This document shows, in pieces, positions 59,462-64,000 of a stretch of 64,000 bases of DNA (the first letter of the stretch is position 1; each line of letters starts with the position of its first letter). The notes under the pieces were generated by a model. That model did no database searches, had not been told where the DNA came from, and was given only the letters and a program-made list of their open reading frames with translations. Source of the DNA: Pelagibacterales bacterium SAG-MED50. Its GTDB lineage: Bacteria > Pseudomonadota > Alphaproteobacteria > Pelagibacterales > Pelagibacteraceae. A program made the position numbers and the translations under genes. The stretch lies in assembly GCA_014653385.1 (NCBI GenBank), contig JACWER010000008.1:1-64000 (forward strand). The letters run 5' to 3'.

Positions 59462-60879
59462 TGAAAAATTTTTTTAGAAAAGTTGCATTTGGAATTGGTC
59501 CTAATGAAGAAGTGCCTTCCGATCCCTTAGCATGGGCTCTTAATCAATTAGATGATGTTCCTGATTTAACCTGGAAAGGTAGAATTCCTTCTGGGAAAGA
59601 AATGATTGAAAAATATGCCAGAAAAAATGAAATCGAACTAAAAAAAGTAAGAAAAAAATACAAAGATGATAAGAAGCTTTTAAAAATTGGAATTGAAAGA
59701 TTGAACAATGAAACTGGACTTCATTTTTGGCCATCATTAGAATTGAGTATCAGGCATACGGAAGCGATGTATAGTAATTCACCTGTTTTAGCAAAATTAT
59801 GGTTTTTCTGGTCAAATCATTTTGCAATAGTAGACGGAGGTTTTAGAACTGCATTTTATACAGGGCCATATGAAAGAGAGATTATCAGACCAAACTTAAA
59901 TCAGACCTTTGAAAAACTTGTTTATGATGCAACAACTTCGCCGGCTATGATTTCTAGTTTGGATAACAGTGAAAATATAGGACCAAAAAGCAAAATTGGA
60001 AAAAAGAATAAAAAATCATCTTCAATAAATGAAAACCACGCAAGAGAATTATTAGAACTTCATACAGTTTCACCAGCAGCAGGATATACGCAAGAAGATA
60101 TTACACAATTAGCCTACATCATGACAGGTTGGATGAATGGCTATAGCAAATCAACTGGTGACACTCTGCCAGTAGAATTTAACAAAGACCGTCATCAACC
60201 AGGAAAAAAAACCATCTTTGGTAAAACTTATAAAAGTGGAAAAAAAGGTTTGGCAAATGTTATTAAAGATTTAGTAAATCATCCAAACTGTAGAGATTTT
60301 ATAGCAACAAAGTTATGTAGATATTTGATTACTGATAATCCTACAGAAGAAATGAAAAGACCAATAATAAAAGCTTTTAAAGATTCTGATGGTTTTTTAC
60401 CTGAAATTCATAAAGCAGCTATCAGAGTTGCTTTTGAATATAATGATCAATACCAAAAATTTCAAAAACCTGAAAATTGGTTTTTACAAATGGCTAAATT
60501 AGCTGATTTTAGTTGGCCATCATCACCAACAATAATGGATTTGTATGAAGTAGGTAATAAACCCCAATTAGCTCATACCCAACCTCATGGTAAACTTTGG
60601 AGTTTGGGACATAATCCCTACGGTTCCAAACAACCAAATGGATTTTCCGATTTTGAAGTTGATTGGATATCACCAGAATTATTAATTAGAAGATTAGTTT
60701 TTGCAAAAGACTGTTTTGAGCTTACAAAATCAAAAAATAATAATTTCAAATTTTACAAAAACATAGTTAAAAAAAATTTTGATAATCCCGAGAGAATATT
60801 TAAATACTTGGAAAAAGCTAACAAACCTTACGAAATACAAATTTTATTATTTAACCATCCGGAGTTTTTAAGAGCATGA
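59461..60879 (+). CDS. DUF1800 family protein, copy 2 (full length)
   Basis: ENHARELLELHTVSPAAGYTQEDITQLAYIMTGW; HQPGKKTIFGKTYKSG; N-terminus nearly identical to copy 1. Confidence 0.92.
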   Translation: MKNFFRKVAFGIGPNEEVPSDPLAWALNQLDDVPDLTWKGRIPSGKEMIEKYARKNEIELKKVRKKYKDDKKLLKIGIERLNNETGLHFWPSLELSIRHTEAMYSNSPVLAKLWFFWSNHFAIVDGGFRTAFYTGPYEREIIRPNLNQTFEKLVYDATTSPAMISSLDNSENIGPKSKIGKKNKKSSSINENHARELLELHTVSPAAGYTQEDITQLAYIMTGWMNGYSKSTGDTLPVEFNKDRHQPGKKTIFGKTYKSGKKGLANVIKDLVNHPNCRDFIATKLCRYLITDNPTEEMKRPIIKAFKDSDGFLPEIHKAAIRVAFEYNDQYQKFQKPENWFLQMAKLADFSWPSSPTIMDLYEVGNKPQLAHTQPHGKLWSLGHNPYGSKQPNGFSDFEVDWISPELLIRRLVFAKDCFELTKSKNNNFKFYKNIVKKNFDNPERIFKYLEKANKPYEIQILLFNHPEFLRA

Positions 60880-62021
60880 AGATAAATAGAAGAGATTTTT
60901 TAAAGACTACGGCCGCAACCTCATTATTTTTTGCTGGCTTTGGATTACCATCTTTTGCAAGTCAAAATAAAAAAAACTTAGTTGTTATAATGCTTGAAGG
61001 TGGAATGGATGGGCTCTGTGCAGTTCCTATTAGAGGTGACAAAAATTTTAAAAAATTAAGAAGTAAAATTAATTTAAAAAAAACTCTTAAATTAACTTCT
61101 GATTTTGATTTACACCCTGCATTAGAAAATTTTAAAGCATGCTGGGACCAAAATGCAGCATCTGTGTTTCATGCAACTAGCATTCCTTATAAAGGAAGAT
61201 CTCATTTTGAAGGTCAAGATATGATGATGTCTGGTGGAACAGTGCCATATCAAGAGAAAACAGGATGGTTAGGAAGAGGTATGAACCTTGCAGGTTTAAA
61301 AGGAAATGGGCTTGCCATGTCACTTCCGATGCCATTGCTTATAAGAGGTGTTCCATTAAATAATAATTATTTTCCTATAAGATCTTCTCTACCACAAAAG
61401 CGTCTTTTAAATATTATTGAAGAAGAATTTAATCAATATTCTGAAAAAGATTTGAGCGAAACATTATCAATAATAAGAAATAGAGATTTAAATTATTTTC
61501 CAGGAACAAACGCTAGCACTTTAGCTTTAGAAGCAGGCAAACTACTTTCTGATCCGAATGGACCAAGAGTGGCAGTTTTTAAAGTAGAAAATTTTGATAC
61601 TCACGCAGCCCAAGGTGGAGAGAATGGCGCACATGCAGATTGTTTAAAAGAATATGATCAAATATTAAAAGCACTAAAAGCTTCTTTAGGCTCTACCTTT
61701 AAAGATACTTTAATACTAACACTCACTGAATTTGGAAGAACAATTAAGCAAAACGGTGGAAATGGAACAGAACATGGATATGGAACTGCAGTTTTAATGG
61801 CAGGAGGTTTAATTAAGAAATCAAAAGTTCATGGTGACTGGCCTGGACTAAAGAACAAAGAATTATTTCAGGGCAGAGATCTAAATGCTACGATGGATGC
61901 AAGATCCATATATGCTTCAGCTATGTCCACTGTTTTTGATCTAGATTTTAAACGTATTCAAAAAGATGTTTTCTTTGGAGACAAATTAGAAAACTTATCT
62001 GACAAACTATTTAAAGCTTGA
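60876..62021 (+). CDS. DUF1501 family protein with Tat signal, copy 2
   Basis: MKINRRDFLKTTAATSLFFAGFGLPSFA; FDTHAAQGG; TEFGRTIKQNGGNGTEHGYG. Confidence 0.92.
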   Translation: MKINRRDFLKTTAATSLFFAGFGLPSFASQNKKNLVVIMLEGGMDGLCAVPIRGDKNFKKLRSKINLKKTLKLTSDFDLHPALENFKACWDQNAASVFHATSIPYKGRSHFEGQDMMMSGGTVPYQEKTGWLGRGMNLAGLKGNGLAMSLPMPLLIRGVPLNNNYFPIRSSLPQKRLLNIIEEEFNQYSEKDLSETLSIIRNRDLNYFPGTNASTLALEAGKLLSDPNGPRVAVFKVENFDTHAAQGGENGAHADCLKEYDQILKALKASLGSTFKDTLILTLTEFGRTIKQNGGNGTEHGYGTAVLMAGGLIKKSKVHGDWPGLKNKELFQGRDLNATMDARSIYASAMSTVFDLDFKRIQKDVFFGDKLENLSDKLFKA

Positions 62022-62613
62022 TGAAGAAAATCTTATTAATTGCTTTTATATTAATATTTTCAACTACAGCTTTTGCTTCAAAATTTGGAAGCAAAGAAGA
62101 AGTGGTAACTACCCTTAAAAAAGGTGGAAATATTGTTTTTATTAGACACGCCTATGCACCAAGAATAAATAACAAGTTTGAACCTGATGATTTTTATAGT
62201 GGCTCATTAAAGAAAAAAGATTGCTCAGTTCAAAGAGATTTAGATAATAGAGGATTAACTCAAGCAAAGATAATTGGTAATTTATTCAAAGAAAATAATA
62301 TTCAAATAGATAAAATTTTAACAAGCATTTATTGTAGATGTTTTAAAACAGCTAATGAAATTTCAGAAGATTATGAAATATCCAAAATGATAATTTCTGT
62401 CGGCAGAGGAAATGTAAGTAAAAAGAAAAAACAATTAAAAAAGATAAGAAAATTTGTTGAAAAATGGGATGGTAAAAAAACTTAGTAATTGTGAGCCATT
62501 TTAATGTCATCAATCCTCTTTTTGAAAAAAGTTTGCTTTCTATAAGTTCTGGTGAGATTGTTGTCTCTGACAAAGATTTTAAAATTTTGGCTAATTGGAA
62601 AGTTCCTTACTAA
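62021..62613 (+). pseudogene. Secreted histidine phosphatase (phosphoglycerate mutase-like), frameshifted at A7 run 62474-62480
   Basis: Signal peptide, GGNIVFIRHAYAP (RHG-type), DNRGLTQAKIIGNLF; continuation in another frame NLVIVSHFNVINPLFEKSLLSISSGEIVVSDKDFKILANWKVPY up to taa 62611-62613. Confidence 0.8.
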
Positions 62614-62711
62614 ACAATGAAAAAAATTGTCCATTCAGTAATTAAAAGTTAAGTAAAGAAATACTAATATTTTTAATTAGATTTAATTATTATTAAGTAA
62701 TATTATTTTTT

Positions 62712-64000
62712 ATGGGAAAAGTTCAAAATATTCTTTTTATAATGGCCGATCAATTAAGATGGGATTATCTATCTTGCTATGGTCACCCTCATTTAAAAAC
62801 TCCTAACATTGATAGTTTAGCAAAAAGGGGAGTTCAGTTTGAATCTGCTTTTGTCCAATCACCTGTATGTGGTCCTTCAAGAGCATCTTACTATACGGGA
62901 AGAACAGTTTTTAGTCATGGTTCAACTTGGAACCAAGTTCCACTTCCAATAGGAGAGCTAACTATTGGAGATTATCTTCGTCAATCAGGAATAAGAACTG
63001 GAGTTGTTGGTAAAACGCATATGAGACCAGATTTAGAAGGCATGAGTAGATTGGGCATTACTAAAGATACTGAAATAGGATTAATTGTTAGTGAGCCAGG
63101 TTTTGATCCTTATGAAAGAGATGATGGACTTCATCCAAATAATCAAATTAAAAACTCAAAAAAAACTTTATCTTATAATGAATGGCTCAATAAACTTGGA
63201 TATGATGGACCAAATCCTTGGAATGATTGGGCCAATTCTGCTGAAGGTGAAAATGGAGAAATCTTAAGTGGTTGGAGATTAAGAAATTCTAATAAGCCTG
63301 CTAGAATTCCTGAAAAACATTCTGAAACAGCTTTCATGACTAATCGTGCAATGGAATTTATTGAAGAAAGTAAAGATAAACCATGGTTTTTACATTTGTC
63401 TTATATTAAACCGCATTGGCCTTATATGGCACCAGCTCCTTATCATAATATGTACTCAGCTAATGAATTTTATCCTGTGCATAGAAATGATACAGAACGA
63501 AATAATGATCATCCAGTTTACAAAGCATTTATGGAAAACAGTATTTCAAAAACCTTTTCAAAAGATGAGGTTAGAAATACAGTTTTATCTGGATACATGG
63601 GTTTAATTAAACAAATTGATGATAATTTAGGAAGATTATTTAAATTTTTAGAAGACGCCGGTCATATGGAAGACACTATGATTGTATTTACCTCAGATCA
63701 TGGTGATTACCAAGGAGATCATTGGTTGGGTGAGAAAGAATTATTTCATGAACAATCTGTAAGAGTTCCAATGATAATTTATGATCCAAGTGAACATGCA
63801 AATAAAACTAGAGGAACTAAAGAAAAAAGATTTATTGAAGCAATAGATTTACTTCCAACTTTTTTAGATGCAGTAGAAAGTCCGGTAAGCAAACATAGAT
63901 TAGAAGGAAATTCTTTAATGCCTGTAATAAAAGGAGAAGATGTAGAGAATTGGAAAGATTTTGTATTTAGTGAAATTGATTATTCATTTAATGAAGCTCG
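62712..64000 (+). CDS. Sulfatase / phosphonate monoester hydrolase-like protein, C-type (partial, runs off window; absent from supplied ORF track)
   Basis: MGKVQNILFIMADQLRWDYLSCYGHPHLKTPNIDSLAKRGVQFESAFVQSPVCGPSRASYYTGR (CxPSR formylglycine motif); FTSDHGDYQGDHWLGEKELFHEQSVRVPMIIYDP. Confidence 0.93.
   Translation, partial: MGKVQNILFIMADQLRWDYLSCYGHPHLKTPNIDSLAKRGVQFESAFVQSPVCGPSRASYYTGRTVFSHGSTWNQVPLPIGELTIGDYLRQSGIRTGVVGKTHMRPDLEGMSRLGITKDTEIGLIVSEPGFDPYERDDGLHPNNQIKNSKKTLSYNEWLNKLGYDGPNPWNDWANSAEGENGEILSGWRLRNSNKPARIPEKHSETAFMTNRAMEFIEESKDKPWFLHLSYIKPHWPYMAPAPYHNMYSANEFYPVHRNDTERNNDHPVYKAFMENSISKTFSKDEVRNTVLSGYMGLIKQIDDNLGRLFKFLEDAGHMEDTMIVFTSDHGDYQGDHWLGEKELFHEQSVRVPMIIYDPSEHANKTRGTKEKRFIEAIDLLPTFLDAVESPVSKHRLEGNSLMPVIKGEDVENWKDFVFSEIDYSFNEA

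Noticed and set aside
63085-63606. Plus-strand ORFs 63085..63267 and 63346..63606
   Set aside because: Out-of-frame ORFs inside the long sulfatase ORF starting at 62712.

Overview
This AT-rich 64 kb window looks like a SAR11 / Candidatus Pelagibacter-type alphaproteobacterial chromosome segment. The basis is gene content, AT richness, and a proteorhodopsin linked to ferredoxin, a TrxR-like reductase and GST. Main blocks: partial carA; yqeY-dnaG-rpoD; a tRNA with Val(GAC) anticodon; asnB; tRNA(CAU); mlaC-mlaA; an amidase; RNase P RNA; a complete dcw cluster (mraZ-ftsZ-rsmH-ftsL-ftsI-murEF-mraY-murD-ftsW-murG-murC-murB-ddl-ftsQ-[ftsA-position ORF]-lpxC-bamD-ligA); pepP-like and uvrD-like genes; asmA-like; fumC; a MazG/HisE-like gene; nadC and nadA; tRNA-Leu(GAG); ygfZ; dihydroorotase; prpE; a blue-type proteorhodopsin with fatty-acid desaturase, ferredoxin, reductase and GST; a glutathione-dependent formaldehyde pathway next to two Gfo/Idh/MocA genes and a PhyH dioxygenase; a DksA-like gene; two glycosyltransferases; a tandemly duplicated DUF1800-DUF1501 pair; a frameshifted histidine phosphatase; and a C-type sulfatase running off the end. 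Strongest leads: (1) a 228-aa protein at the ftsA locus that looks like FtsA stripped to its 1A/1C region plus the C-terminal amphipathic helix, with ftsZ relocated next to mraZ; (2) the duplicated DUF1800/DUF1501 module, whose first DUF1800 copy is broken by one extra TAAAG unit; (3) a structured leader (8-bp helix with GAAA tetraloop plus a 16-bp palindrome) on proteorhodopsin; (4) an aberrant tRNA-Val(GAC); (5) a 37-bp inverted copy of rpoD at the left edge, which is probably a chimeric junction truncating carA. All product calls come from reading the sequence and motif recall; no database search was run.
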